NCBI RefSeq assembly: GCF_002764115.1 | Contig: NZ_CP017940.1 | Location: 3,508,501 to 3,572,500 of the forward strand | DNA: 64,000 nucleotides | Reading direction: 5' to 3' | Source: Phyllobacterium zundukense | GTDB taxonomy: Bacteria; Pseudomonadota; Alphaproteobacteria; Rhizobiales; Rhizobiaceae | In this document: in pieces, positions 46,064 through 54,752 of the stretch | How positions within the stretch are numbered: position 1 is the stretch's first letter | Layout of the letters: each line of letters opens with the position of its first letter | Program-made: the position numbers and the translations under genes | Notes under the pieces: model-generated | What the model saw: only the letters and a program-made list of their open reading frames with translations | What the model was told of the DNA's origin: nothing | The model's database searches: none

Positions 46064-46960
46064 TCAGTTCAATCGCACGTATTTCCGCCAATTGTGCTCT
46101 TCCCGGAAACCGAGAATCTCGCGCGTCTTGCGGTTAGACAGCGGTGCTTCATATTCTCCAAGCTCGCGCCGGATCGGCACGCCGGGGCAATACTTCGCCA
46201 GGAACTCCCGCGTGGGGAGCGTCGCGGTGATCGTGTCGTTGACTGCGTTGAAGACCTGAAAGCCAAGGCCGTCCTTGCGGATTGCCAAATCCACGATCTG
46301 GCCGAGATCGCGCGCGTCGATATAGCTCCAGGCGTTGCGCTTGCGTGACATCGGGTCGGCAAGGAACGCTGGAAAGCGATCATACTCATGGGGTTCGATC
46401 ACATTGCCGATGCGCAGCGCGTAGATGTCGGCACCGGTCCGCATGGCAAAAGCACGAGCGGTTTTTTCGTTTACGAGCTTCGACAGGCCATAACTGTCCA
46501 TGGGATCGATATCGTAATCTTCCTCGAGTGGAAAATGGTGAAAATCCTTATCACCCTCGGCAAAACAGACACCGTAGGTCGTTTCGCTCGAGGCGATAAT
46601 GATCTTTTTGATCCCGAGCTTAACGGCGGCCTCAATGACATTATAGGTTCCCATCGTATTGACCCGGAACGTCTCATTATCAGGCTTAATCAGCACGCGC
46701 GGAACCGCTGCGAAATGCACGACCGCATCAACAGGTGCTGGCCCCTTACCTGTCTCGAAACCTTCGAAGCCGAAATGGCTGGACAGGGCATTGAACATCT
46801 CGCCGCTATCGGCAATGTCAGCAATGAGCGTGTTGACACCGGGATGATCGAGCGGAACGAGATCGATGTTCAGGATATCGTAGCCTTTATCAACGAGATA
46901 GGTAACGACATGGCGCCCAGCCTTGCCGGCGCCGCCGGTGAATACGATCCGCTTTTTCAT
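46064..46960 (-). CDS. NAD-dependent epimerase/dehydratase or uronate-type dehydrogenase
   Basis: Extended SDR protein of 298 residues. The N-terminal Rossmann motif is T-G-G-A-G-K-A-G, and the catalytic Ser-Ser-Glu-Thr region (I-I-A-S-S-E-T-T-Y-G) precedes Y-G-L-S-K. The protein has R-I-G-N-V-I-E-P and ends R-K-Y-V-R-L-N. Likely substrates are a sugar nucleotide or a sugar or sugar acid; uronate dehydrogenase-like chemistry is possible. It follows the permease gene after 51 bases, so it is in the importer operon. Confidence 0.85.
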   Translation of the reverse strand: MKKRIVFTGGAGKAGRHVVTYLVDKGYDILNIDLVPLDHPGVNTLIADIADSGEMFNALSSHFGFEGFETGKGPAPVDAVVHFAAVPRVLIKPDNETFRVNTMGTYNVIEAAVKLGIKKIIIASSETTYGVCFAEGDKDFHHFPLEEDYDIDPMDSYGLSKLVNEKTARAFAMRTGADIYALRIGNVIEPHEYDRFPAFLADPMSRKRNAWSYIDARDLGQIVDLAIRKDGLGFQVFNAVNDTITATLPTREFLAKYCPGVPIRRELGEYEAPLSNRKTREILGFREEHNWRKYVRLN

Positions 46961-47011
46961 GGGTATCTCCTTGGAACAAACTTTGCGAACAGCAACGCGG
47001 TATCTACCGGC

Positions 47012-48010
47012 TCAGTCGCTCTGGCGAAACTTGCGCAGCCGGTCGAACAACACAGCCAGCAGGATTGCGCCGCCAATGAAGCAGCCTTGCCAGAAGGCAT
47101 TGATGCCGAGCAGGCCGAGGCTGTTGCGGATCACTTCGATCAGCGCCGCACCGACGAGTGCACCGAAAGCCGTACCGACGCCGCCGGCGAGGGCAGCCCC
47201 GCCGATAACAGCTGCTGCGATGACCTGGAGTTCCAGACCGGCCCCGATATTGGTGGTGATCGCTCCGAGCCAGCCGGTTTGAATGATACCGGCAATACCC
47301 GCTGAAAGGGAAGAGATCATGTAAACCGCAACCTTGATTGGGCGAACCGGAACGCCCGTGAGAGTCGCCGCATGCTCGTTGCCGCCGATCGCGTAAACAT
47401 GGCGGCCGAACTTGGTCCAACGCAGGACAAACCCGGTGAGTAACGCCAGCACGATCATGTAGAGCACGGGATTGGCGATGCCGAAAAGCCAGGCACCGCC
47501 GCCGAGCGATAGAAGCTTATTATGGTCGGGCCCGAACTCGAATACCACCGTGTTGCCAGACGCGACCATCGCCAGGCTTCGCGCGATCGACAACATACCA
47601 AGTGTCACTACGAATGGCGGCATACCGACATAGGCGATCAGCACACCGTGGAAGGCCCCAATAAGGAGCGCCGTGCCGATCGAGGCGGCGATACCGACCT
47701 CGATGCTGTAACCGGCATGCATTACAACGCCGAGAATCATACTGCACAGGCAAAGTACCGAGCCGACCGAAAGGTCGATGCCGCCGGTGATGATCACGAG
47801 GGTCATGCCTAGTGCTATGATCGCAACGAAGGTGACGTTGCGGGTGATGTTGTAGAGATTCTTCGTCGTAGCAAACGAGTCGGTAGCGAATGACAGGAAA
47901 ATGCACGCGAGAATGACGGCAACCAGAACCCAGAATGTCTGGCTGCCCAGTTTTGCCGAAAGCCAGCTTTGCTGCTTCTGTCCGATCGTCTGATCAAGGG
48001 TGATTGCCAT
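47012..48010 (-). CDS. Sugar ABC transporter permease, RbsC/FrcC type
   Basis: Permease of 332 residues with the CUT2 pattern G-G-I-D-L-S-V-G-S-V-L-C and G-G-A-A-L-A-G-G-V-G-T-A-F-G-A. It sits between the ATPase gene, 42 bases upstream, and the epimerase gene. It should pair with the divergent binding protein. Confidence 0.9.
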   Translation of the reverse strand: MAITLDQTIGQKQQSWLSAKLGSQTFWVLVAVILACIFLSFATDSFATTKNLYNITRNVTFVAIIALGMTLVIITGGIDLSVGSVLCLCSMILGVVMHAGYSIEVGIAASIGTALLIGAFHGVLIAYVGMPPFVVTLGMLSIARSLAMVASGNTVVFEFGPDHNKLLSLGGGAWLFGIANPVLYMIVLALLTGFVLRWTKFGRHVYAIGGNEHAATLTGVPVRPIKVAVYMISSLSAGIAGIIQTGWLGAITTNIGAGLELQVIAAAVIGGAALAGGVGTAFGALVGAALIEVIRNSLGLLGINAFWQGCFIGGAILLAVLFDRLRKFRQSD

Positions 48011-48052
48011 TGTCGACCTTCGATTCTTTCAAATTCCGACGAACAACGCCGA

Positions 48053-48796
48053 TTATACTACCTGTTCGATGGCTCCGGTAATGAGCCCGGTGACTTCTTC
48101 AGGTGAACTTGCTGCAATCCGTTTGTCGGCGACTTTTCTGCCTCGCCGCATCACGATGACGCGGTCCGCAACGTCGAAGACATCAGGCATGCGGTGGCTG
48201 ATGAGGACGACGGCAATACCTTGGTCGCGAAGGTGGCGGATCAGATTCAGCACCTCAGCGATCTGACGTACAGAAATTGCCGCGGTCGGTTCATCCATGA
48301 GCACGATCTTGGCCTCGGAGAGCCTGGTGCGGGCGATCGCTACCGCCTGCCTCTGGCCACCCGACATCTGCTTGACGAGATCGCGCGGGCGGGTCTCCGA
48401 TTTCAGCTCGGCAAAAATCTGGCCAGCACGCCGGTACATTGTCGCGTAGTCGAGAATGCGAAAAGGTCCGAAGCCCCGGCGGAGTTCGCGACCGAGGAAG
48501 ACATTCGCTGCCGCGGTGAGATTGTTGCACAGCGCCAGATCCTGGTAAACGATCTCGATGCCGTGCTGGCGCGCTTCTACCGGCTTGTGAAGATTGAGTT
48601 CAGCTCCATCCATGCGCATGGTGCCGTGGCTCGGGCGAAAGTTGCCAGCGATCATTTTGACGAGCGTCGATTTTCCGGCGCCGTTATCGCCCATGAGACC
48701 GACCACCTCGCCTGCTTCGATTGAAAGCGAAACGTCACTGACAGCCTGGATGGCGCCGAAATGTTTTGAAATGTTCGCGAGTTCGAGAACTGCCAC
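48053..48796 (-). CDS. Sugar ABC transporter ATPase, single-domain FrcA type
   Basis: ATPase of 247 residues with one nucleotide-binding domain, as in the fructose importer FrcA, instead of the doubled RbsA form. Walker A is G-D-N-G-A-G-K-S-T, signature M-S-G-G-Q-R-Q-A-V-A-I-A-R, Walker B L-M-D-E-P-T-A-A-I. It acts as a homodimer. It is divergent from the binding-protein gene at 49322. Confidence 0.9.
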   Translation of the reverse strand: MAVLELANISKHFGAIQAVSDVSLSIEAGEVVGLMGDNGAGKSTLVKMIAGNFRPSHGTMRMDGAELNLHKPVEARQHGIEIVYQDLALCNNLTAAANVFLGRELRRGFGPFRILDYATMYRRAGQIFAELKSETRPRDLVKQMSGGQRQAVAIARTRLSEAKIVLMDEPTAAISVRQIAEVLNLIRHLRDQGIAVVLISHRMPDVFDVADRVIVMRRGRKVADKRIAASSPEEVTGLITGAIEQVV

Positions 48797-49321
48797 TAAT
48801 CACGTACCTCCCGTCCGTTGCATGCCCGCTGTCGTCCGCCATCGTCACAGTTGAATGCGGACGCTATCGCGCTACCGCTTTCCGAGCTCCTCCCAAGGAA
48901 AGTGATGAGGCGCATTTGCGCATACCCTGAGCCGAGGATCAATTAACTTTCGGATGAATTCAAGTCCCGCATTCGTCAAAAATCGTTTTATATGACAAAT
49001 ACCCGTTGACGGGCGAACTGCGCCGATATTAGCTAGCCATGGGAGGAAGATCCTTGTCACCAAGGGCAGGCAAGGTCGGGGGAGCCTGATCGCGATTTTC
49101 CAAGGCTTACATCCGCACGCTCTGCCGAGAGTTCCATCTCGAATTGGATGGACAACAGCAAGGCCATGTACCTCTTGGGCTGGCAGCCCGACTATGGTTT
49201 GGAAATGCTATCGACTCGGCCCTGCATTATGAGCGTTTGCGGAAGGACTCGTACTGTTTGGTATCCTGGTTGATCCTGTGTCGCGGGCACGCCGTGTCCG
49301 TCTGTTTCAAGGGAGGAACAA
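48797..49321. promoter_or_regulatory. Divergent promoter region of the second sugar importer
   Basis: 525 bases between the ATPase gene and the binding-protein gene. No gene of note; a 63-residue minus-strand frame at 48872-49063 has no motif. The region around 48975-49000 is AT-rich. Promoters for both directions are expected. The binding-protein start has GGGAGGAAC just upstream. Confidence 0.5.
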
Positions 49322-50311
49322 ATGAGAAAATCACTATTACTCGTTGCCGCGGCCGCTCTGGCGCTCGGCGCCGGACCTGCTATGGCCAAAAAGCAGGTCG
49401 TCATCGTTGTAAAGGGCCTCGACAATCCGTTCTTCGAAGCAATTCATCAGGGTTGCGAGAAATGGAACAAAGAGAATGCTAGCTCGGAGTATGAGTGCTT
49501 CTACACCGGCCCGGCATCGACCTCGGATGAGGCCGGTGAAGCGCAGATCGTGCAGGATGTGCTGGGCAAGGCCGACACCGCCGCGATCGCCATCTCGCCA
49601 TCGAATGCCAAGCTGATTGCCCAGACCATCAAGACTGCCAATCCGACGGTCCCGGTGATGACGCTTGACGCCGACCTCGCCGCTGAAGACTCGGCGCTCC
49701 GCAAGACCTACCTCGGAACCGACAACTATCTGATGGGTTTCAAGATCGGCGAGTACATCAAGAAAGGCAAGCCTAAGGGGGGCACGATCTGCACGATCGA
49801 AGGCAATCCGGGTGCAGATAACATCTTACGCCGTGCCCAGGGCATGCGCGATGCGCTGACCGGTCAAAAGGGTCTGACCGAACTCAAGGGCGAAGGCGGC
49901 TGGACAGAAGTTGCAGGCTGCCCCGTCTTCACCAATGACGACGGTGCGAAAGGTGTCCAGGCGATGACCGACATCCTTGCTGCCAATCCGAAACTGGACG
50001 CTTTCGGGATCATGGGTGGCTGGCCGCTGTTCGGCGCACCGCAGCCTTACCGTGATCTGTTCAAACCGATGGCCGAAAGGATCGCCAGCAACGACTTCGT
50101 CATCGGGGCTGCTGACACTATCGGTGATGAAGTTGCCATTGCCAAAGAGGGCCTGGTCACCGCGCTCGTCGGTCAGCGCCCTTTCGAGATGGGCTACAAG
50201 GCTCCCTCGGTCATGATCGACCTGATCGAAGGCAAGCCCGTCGAGGACCCGGTTTTCACCGGTCTTGATGAATGCACAAAGGACACGGTTGATACCTGCA
50301 TTCAGAAGTAA
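49322..50311 (+). CDS. Periplasmic sugar-binding protein, FrcB/RbsB type
   Basis: Protein of 329 residues with a signal peptide ending at P-A-M-A-K near residue 23. The mature part begins V-V-I-V-V-K-G-L-D-N-P-F-F and has V-M-T-L-D-A-D-L-A and I-M-G-G-W-P-L-F-G. Two cysteines near the C-terminus could pair. It serves the importer encoded divergently. A terminator follows, then a dehydrogenase gene on the same strand. Confidence 0.92.
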   Translation: MRKSLLLVAAAALALGAGPAMAKKQVVIVVKGLDNPFFEAIHQGCEKWNKENASSEYECFYTGPASTSDEAGEAQIVQDVLGKADTAAIAISPSNAKLIAQTIKTANPTVPVMTLDADLAAEDSALRKTYLGTDNYLMGFKIGEYIKKGKPKGGTICTIEGNPGADNILRRAQGMRDALTGQKGLTELKGEGGWTEVAGCPVFTNDDGAKGVQAMTDILAANPKLDAFGIMGGWPLFGAPQPYRDLFKPMAERIASNDFVIGAADTIGDEVAIAKEGLVTALVGQRPFEMGYKAPSVMIDLIEGKPVEDPVFTGLDECTKDTVDTCIQK

Positions 50312-50321
50312 TTCTGAATTG

Positions 50322-50345
50322 GGGGCGCCCGCCAACGGGCGCTCC
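50322..50345 (+). terminator. Rho-independent terminator-like hairpin
   Basis: Stem GGGGCGCCCG / CGGGCGCTCC with loop CCAA (one G-U pair), followed by TTCGTTCGTT. It starts 11 bases past the binding-protein stop. Confidence 0.7.
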
Positions 50346-50435
50346 TTCGTTCGTTCGTCCCTGTTGGTGGCCAAATGCCGATGCCGCCGAGGCATGGCCT
50401 GTTTTGCCGCATTCGCGCAGAAACGGAGCATCTAG

Positions 50436-51509
50436 ATGCGTGAATATGCAATCGCCGCGATTCCCGCTGATGGCATCGGCCCGGAAGTGATCGCAGCCGG
50501 AATAACAGTACTGGCCAGTCTTGAGAAACGGCTCGGCGACATCAAATTCAACATCGAGAATTTCGATTGGGGTTCGGATTATTACAAGAAGTACGGGGTG
50601 ATGATGCCCTCGGATGGGCTGAACCAGCTCAAGAAATTCGATGCTATCTATTTCGGCGCAGTGGGCGCGCCAGACGTGCCCGATCACATTACGCTCTGGG
50701 GTCTGCGTCTGCCGATCTGTCAGGGCTTCGACCAGTATGCCAATGTCCGCCCCACCAGAATCCTGCCGGGCATCACGCCGCCTCTGCGTAATTGCGGCCC
50801 CGGGGATCTCGACTGGGTTATTGTGCGTGAGAATTCGGAAGGTGAATACTCCGGCCATGGGGGGCGCGCTCACAAGGGGCTGCCGGAAGAGGTGGGAACC
50901 GAGGTCGCCATCTTCACCCGCGTCGGCGTTACACGCATCATGCGCTATGCCTTCAAGCTGGCACAGGCGCGACCGCGCAAATTCCTGACTGTCGTCACCA
51001 AATCCAACGCCCAGCGCCACGGTATGGTGATGTGGGATGAAATTGCCGCGGAAGTCGCGGAAGAATTCCCCGACGTCACGTGGGACAAGATGCTGGTGGA
51101 TGCCATGACGGTCCGCATGACGCTTAATCCGAGAAGCCTCGACACCATCGTTGCCACAAATCTGCATGCTGACATTCTGTCCGACCTTGCGGGCGCATTG
51201 GCCGGCAGCCTCGGCGTTGCACCCACTGCCAATATCGATCCAGAACGTCGCTACCCGTCAATGTTCGAGCCAATCCATGGCTCGGCCTTTGATATCACCG
51301 GGAAAGGCATCGCCAATCCGGTCGCTACGTTCTGGACCGCTGTACAGATGCTCGACCATCTCGGAGAGACGGATGCATCCGCGCGGCTGATGCGCGCCGT
51401 CGAGCGCGTTACCGGCGCTGGCATCCTCACACCCGATATCGGTGGAACCGCGACGACAAAGGAGGTTACCGAGGCAGTGGTCGACGCGATCTACTCTTCG
51501 AACAGCTGA
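50436..51509 (+). CDS. Tartrate/D-malate dehydrogenase family protein
   Basis: Beta-decarboxylating dehydrogenase of 357 residues in the isopropylmalate/tartrate dehydrogenase family (TtuC, DmlA). It has I-P-A-D-G-I-G-P-E-V, V-R-E-N-S-E-G-E-Y-S-G-H-G-G-R with the family tyrosine, N-A-Q-R-H-G and the metal site D-I-L-S-D-L-A-G. The R-E-N-S-E-G-E-Y-S form is that of tartrate and D-malate enzymes more than leucine-pathway LeuB. It lies after the binding protein, so it may act in the same sugar or acid pathway. Confidence 0.88.
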   Translation: MREYAIAAIPADGIGPEVIAAGITVLASLEKRLGDIKFNIENFDWGSDYYKKYGVMMPSDGLNQLKKFDAIYFGAVGAPDVPDHITLWGLRLPICQGFDQYANVRPTRILPGITPPLRNCGPGDLDWVIVRENSEGEYSGHGGRAHKGLPEEVGTEVAIFTRVGVTRIMRYAFKLAQARPRKFLTVVTKSNAQRHGMVMWDEIAAEVAEEFPDVTWDKMLVDAMTVRMTLNPRSLDTIVATNLHADILSDLAGALAGSLGVAPTANIDPERRYPSMFEPIHGSAFDITGKGIANPVATFWTAVQMLDHLGETDASARLMRAVERVTGAGILTPDIGGTATTKEVTEAVVDAIYSSNS

Positions 51510-51740
51510 ACAGCAGCAACTCGCCCGTACGGAAAACTTGAGACAAGGCGAGCGATCGAGATGGGCAAAGGTCGCCCAGGCGGCGAGATGCGCTGTGGTC
51601 CTAAAACCCGCCCTCAGACACCCTCGGCGGTATCGCCTGAAATCACCCAGCAAAATTTCGCGGTAGTAATCCGTTAGTACCAGTGGGCGCTTGCCGTTTG
51701 CTATGTTCCAACCGATCGGATTCCAAGGGAGGAAACAAGC

Positions 51741-52308
51741 ATGCCAAGCGCCAAGATCCTAATGATCACGGGGGACTACACAGAAGACTACGAGACCATG
51801 GTTCCGTTCCAAACCCTGCTCGCCTGCGGATATACGGTTCACGCCGCTTGCCCAGGAAAAAAGGCGGGCGAGACGGTTGCGACAGCGATCCACGATTTTG
51901 AAGGCGACCAGACCTACTCTGAGAAGCGCGGGCACAATTTCGCGCTGAATGCGACGTTCAATGACCTCCGCGCCGAGGATTACGATGCGCTCGTCATTCC
52001 CGGCGGCCGAGCGCCCGAATATCTTCGGCTCGACCCTAATGTGCTCAAGGCCGTCCGACATTTCTTCGACGCCGGCAAGCCCGTCGCAGCAATCTGCCAC
52101 GGGGCGCAAGTGCTTGCCGCAGCAGGTGTTCTCGGGTCGCACATGTTCAGCCTATCCGGCCTGCCGGCCAGAAGTTGAGCTTGCTGGCGGAACTTACGCC
52201 GAGATTGCCATCAGCGATGCGGTGACAGACGGCAACCTCGTTACTGCGCCCGCGTGGCCAGCGCACCCTGCCTGGCTGAAGCAGTTCATGACTGTGCTGG
52301 CTGCCTGA
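51741..52308 (+). pseudogene. DJ-1/PfpI family protein, frameshifted
   Basis: The first frame, 51741-52178, encodes a normal PfpI/DJ-1 fold: [14 protein letters not shown] at the start, [13 protein letters not shown] and the nucleophile Cys in A-A-I-C-H-G-A-Q. After G-V-L it goes out of frame at about 52133. The next frame continues with [15 protein letters not shown] and W-L-K-Q-F-M to a stop at 52308, the expected rest of the domain. Two bases seem missing. Repaired length is about 188 residues. Either a pseudogene or a sequencing error. Confidence 0.78.
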
Positions 52309-52352
52309 GCACTGCTAAGGGCCGCCTCGATGACGGCACCGGGAGAGATGAA

Positions 52353-52702
52353 ATGTGTGAACTGTTCATCAAAGCTGATGCGCGTCTGTGGGAAAGCACG
52401 ACGAGGTCGCTGCGCATCGAGGCATGGTCACGAGCGTCAGGCTAGAGAACTTCTTTTGGTCGAAGCTCGAAGAGATCGCCCGGCGCGACAGCATGAATGT
52501 AGTCCAGCTCATTACCAGGCTGCACCATGAATCGATCGACGCTGGTCACGACCTCGGCAATTTCACCTCATTCTTGAGAGTATGCTGTGCTCGTTATCTC
52601 GACCTCCAGCTTTCTGGCGACATCCCTGCGAACCTTTCCCAGCCGATCGGTAGCCTCAACGCCAGGGCAATCCTTGGGCGTGAGCGCGAAAAGTATCATT
52701 GA
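52353..52702 (+). pseudogene. Ribbon-helix-helix domain protein, frameshifted
   Basis: A start at 52353 after GGGAGAG gives M-C-E-L-F-I-K-A-D-A-R-L-W-E-S-T-T-R-S-L-R-I in one frame. The next frame continues G-M-V-T-S-V-R-L-E-N-F-F-W, L-I-T-R-L-H-H-E-S and N-F-T-S-F-L-R-V-C-C-A-R-Y-L to a stop at 52702. Together these make the known small RHH_4-type protein. One base is missing near 52422. It is the second frameshift within about 300 bases. Confidence 0.72.
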
Positions 52703-52765
52703 CTTGCGCTTGGCGTCCGAGCGGATCAAAACTGCGCCTAAGGATTCGGGGCGTCGGGCTAGCAT

Positions 52766-53974
52766 ATGCAAGGAAAACAGATCGCAATAATTGGCGGGGG
52801 ACCTGCCGGACTTATGGCTGCGGAGGTGCTGTCCCTCTCTGGTCATTCAGTAACTGTCTATGACAGCATGCCAACGGTTAGTCGCAAATTTCTCCTCGCG
52901 GGAAAGTCCGGCCTTAACATTACACATGCCGAGGAATATACGCATTTCGCCAACCGTTATGGCCTTGCGTCCGATCGATTGCGCCCTGCCCTTGATGCCT
53001 TCACGCCGAACGATGTGCGATCCTGGGCAGCAGCGCTTGGCACGGAGACTTTCGTCGGCTCCTCCGGGCGCGTCTTTCCGAAGGCAATGAAGGCCTCGCC
53101 ACTTCTGCGCGCCTGGCTTAGCAGACTGAACACGCAAGGCGTCAAAATCCTGACCCGTCATCGCTGGACGGGTTTTGTCGAAAGCGGTTATGCGTTCGAT
53201 ACTCCATCTGGTCCCACAATCGTTCACTGCGATGCCGCGTTGCTGGCGCTTGGCGGTGCAAGCTGGCCGCGGCTTGGATCCGATGGATCCTGGACATCGT
53301 GGCTACGCGGTAAGGGGGTGGAGGTCCGCGACTTTCAACCCGCAAATTGCGGTTTCGATGTCGGCTGGAGCGAGATGTTCCGGGAACGTTTCGCTGGCGA
53401 ACCGGTAAAATCTGTGATTGCCACATCGGACGCGGGCACGTTTCCCGGTGAGTTCGTGATAACGGCGAACGGCATCGAGGGTAGTCTCGTCTACGCGCAT
53501 GCGGCCAGTTTGCGCGACCGACTTGAAAGGGACGGCACAGCCACCCTCGTGCTCGACCTTTCGCCCGGCAGAACAACGGAGCGGGTGGCACGGGATATCG
53601 CGCAACAAGACAGGAAGGCAAGCCTCTCCAATCGGCTTCGCAAGGGAGCGGGTATCGAGGGCGTCAAGGCAGCCCTGGTGCGGGAAGTCGCTCAAGAAGG
53701 CGATCTGGCCGATCCGCAACGTCTCTCCAGGCTCATCAAGGCCCTGCCGCTTCCTGTCCTCAAACCACGGCCCATCGAGGAGGCTATCTCTTCGGCCGGC
53801 GGCGTTAGCTGGAGCGGCGTTGACGACCGTTATATGCTCAAGGCAATCCCCGGAATTTTCGTTGCCGGGGAAATGCTTGACTGGGAAGCACCTACCGGGG
53901 GTTATCTCCTCACCGCCTGTTTTGCTACCGGCCGGGCGGCGGCTCGAGGGATTGAGGCATGGTTGCGGCGTTGA
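52766..53974 (+). CDS. HI0933/BaiN-family FAD flavoprotein
   Basis: Flavoprotein of 402 residues with the dinucleotide motif I-G-G-G-P-A-G-L-M-A-A-E near the start, L-A-G-K-S-G-L-N-I-T-H, A-L-L-A-L-G-G-A-S-W-P and a C-terminal F-V-A-G-E-M-L-D-W-E-A-P-T-G-G-Y-L-L-T. It falls in the group annotated as aminoacetone oxidase-like or NAD(P)/FAD-dependent oxidoreductases. The real substrate is unknown. It stands alone. Confidence 0.9.
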   Translation: MQGKQIAIIGGGPAGLMAAEVLSLSGHSVTVYDSMPTVSRKFLLAGKSGLNITHAEEYTHFANRYGLASDRLRPALDAFTPNDVRSWAAALGTETFVGSSGRVFPKAMKASPLLRAWLSRLNTQGVKILTRHRWTGFVESGYAFDTPSGPTIVHCDAALLALGGASWPRLGSDGSWTSWLRGKGVEVRDFQPANCGFDVGWSEMFRERFAGEPVKSVIATSDAGTFPGEFVITANGIEGSLVYAHAASLRDRLERDGTATLVLDLSPGRTTERVARDIAQQDRKASLSNRLRKGAGIEGVKAALVREVAQEGDLADPQRLSRLIKALPLPVLKPRPIEEAISSAGGVSWSGVDDRYMLKAIPGIFVAGEMLDWEAPTGGYLLTACFATGRAAARGIEAWLRR

Positions 53975-54311
53975 ACTGAGGGCCGGGGATGTTCCGGGTC
54001 GACACCCAAATACCATTCCCAGGCAAAACAAAACTCAAGATTTCGGCGTAAACAGGCTAGTACGCAAGAGTCAACGAAGCTCCTATCTTCTTGCGGTCAT
54101 TTGCGTGTCTGATTCAATGTGAGTAAAAATTTCAAGTGGACGGTCTTGATTTGTGGGAATTCAAGATTTCGACAAATGTTCGTTTAAAAACATTATCGGC
54201 GCTTTCAGCGAAGCCTCTTGAATGCGGTCTTATCCGAGATTATTTTATTCTTAAGCGTGCGGTGCACGCGGACAATAATGCTTTGCTTAAGCTTCATATA
54301 TGGAGGTTGTC
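53975..54311. other. Intergenic stretch, AT-rich, no recognisable gene
   Basis: About 337 bases ahead of the SPW gene. No frame has coding character. The AT-rich part around 54165-54300 probably holds the promoter of the SPW gene. Confidence 0.5.
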
Positions 54312-54671
54312 ATGGCAAACGCGCTGATGGAAGGAAAGAAAACACAGGATTGGGCCAACCTGGTCCTGGCGGTATGCTTGTTCATCTCCCCTTGGTTCTT
54401 CGGCTTCATGGCCGAAACCACGCCGACATGGAACGCATGGGTCGTCGGCATCGTACTCGGTGCACTGACTGTCGCAGCGATTTCAGCATTCGCCGAATGG
54501 GAGGAGTGGGCAAACATGGTACTCGGGCTCTGGCTGGTCGCGTCTCCCTGGGTGCTTGGTTTTACGGCCAATGTGAACGCGATGTGGACTCACGTGGTCC
54601 TTGGGCTGCTCGTCGCCGCCGTGTCGGCTTGGGCGGTTTGGGATTTCCGCCACCCCCACGCTCACGCCTAA
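54312..54671 (+). CDS. SPW repeat membrane protein
   Basis: Protein of 119 residues with four membrane helices arranged as two repeats. Each repeat carries the SPW signature: F-I-S-P-W-F-F-G-F and V-A-S-P-W-V-L-G-F. Family function is unknown; copies are common in stress-related operons. GGAGG lies 7 bases before the ATG at 54312; an in-frame ATG at 54300 has no such site. The C-terminus is His-rich. Confidence 0.87.
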   Translation: MANALMEGKKTQDWANLVLAVCLFISPWFFGFMAETTPTWNAWVVGIVLGALTVAAISAFAEWEEWANMVLGLWLVASPWVLGFTANVNAMWTHVVLGLLVAAVSAWAVWDFRHPHAHA

Positions 54672-54702
54672 GCCCAGCCCAGCCCCCTGGGCTCTTACTG
54701 CA

Positions 54703-54729
54703 AAGCCCGTCGCGTAAAGCGGCGGGCTT
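54703..54729. terminator. Hairpin between convergent SPW and dehydratase genes
   Basis: Stem AAGCCCGTCGC / GCGGCGGGCTT with loop GTAAA and one T-G wobble. It lies 32 bases past the SPW stop and 24 bases past the convergent stop at 54753, so it may serve both genes. Confidence 0.6.
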
Positions 54730-54752
54730 CAGTGACCTGATAGGATTGACCG

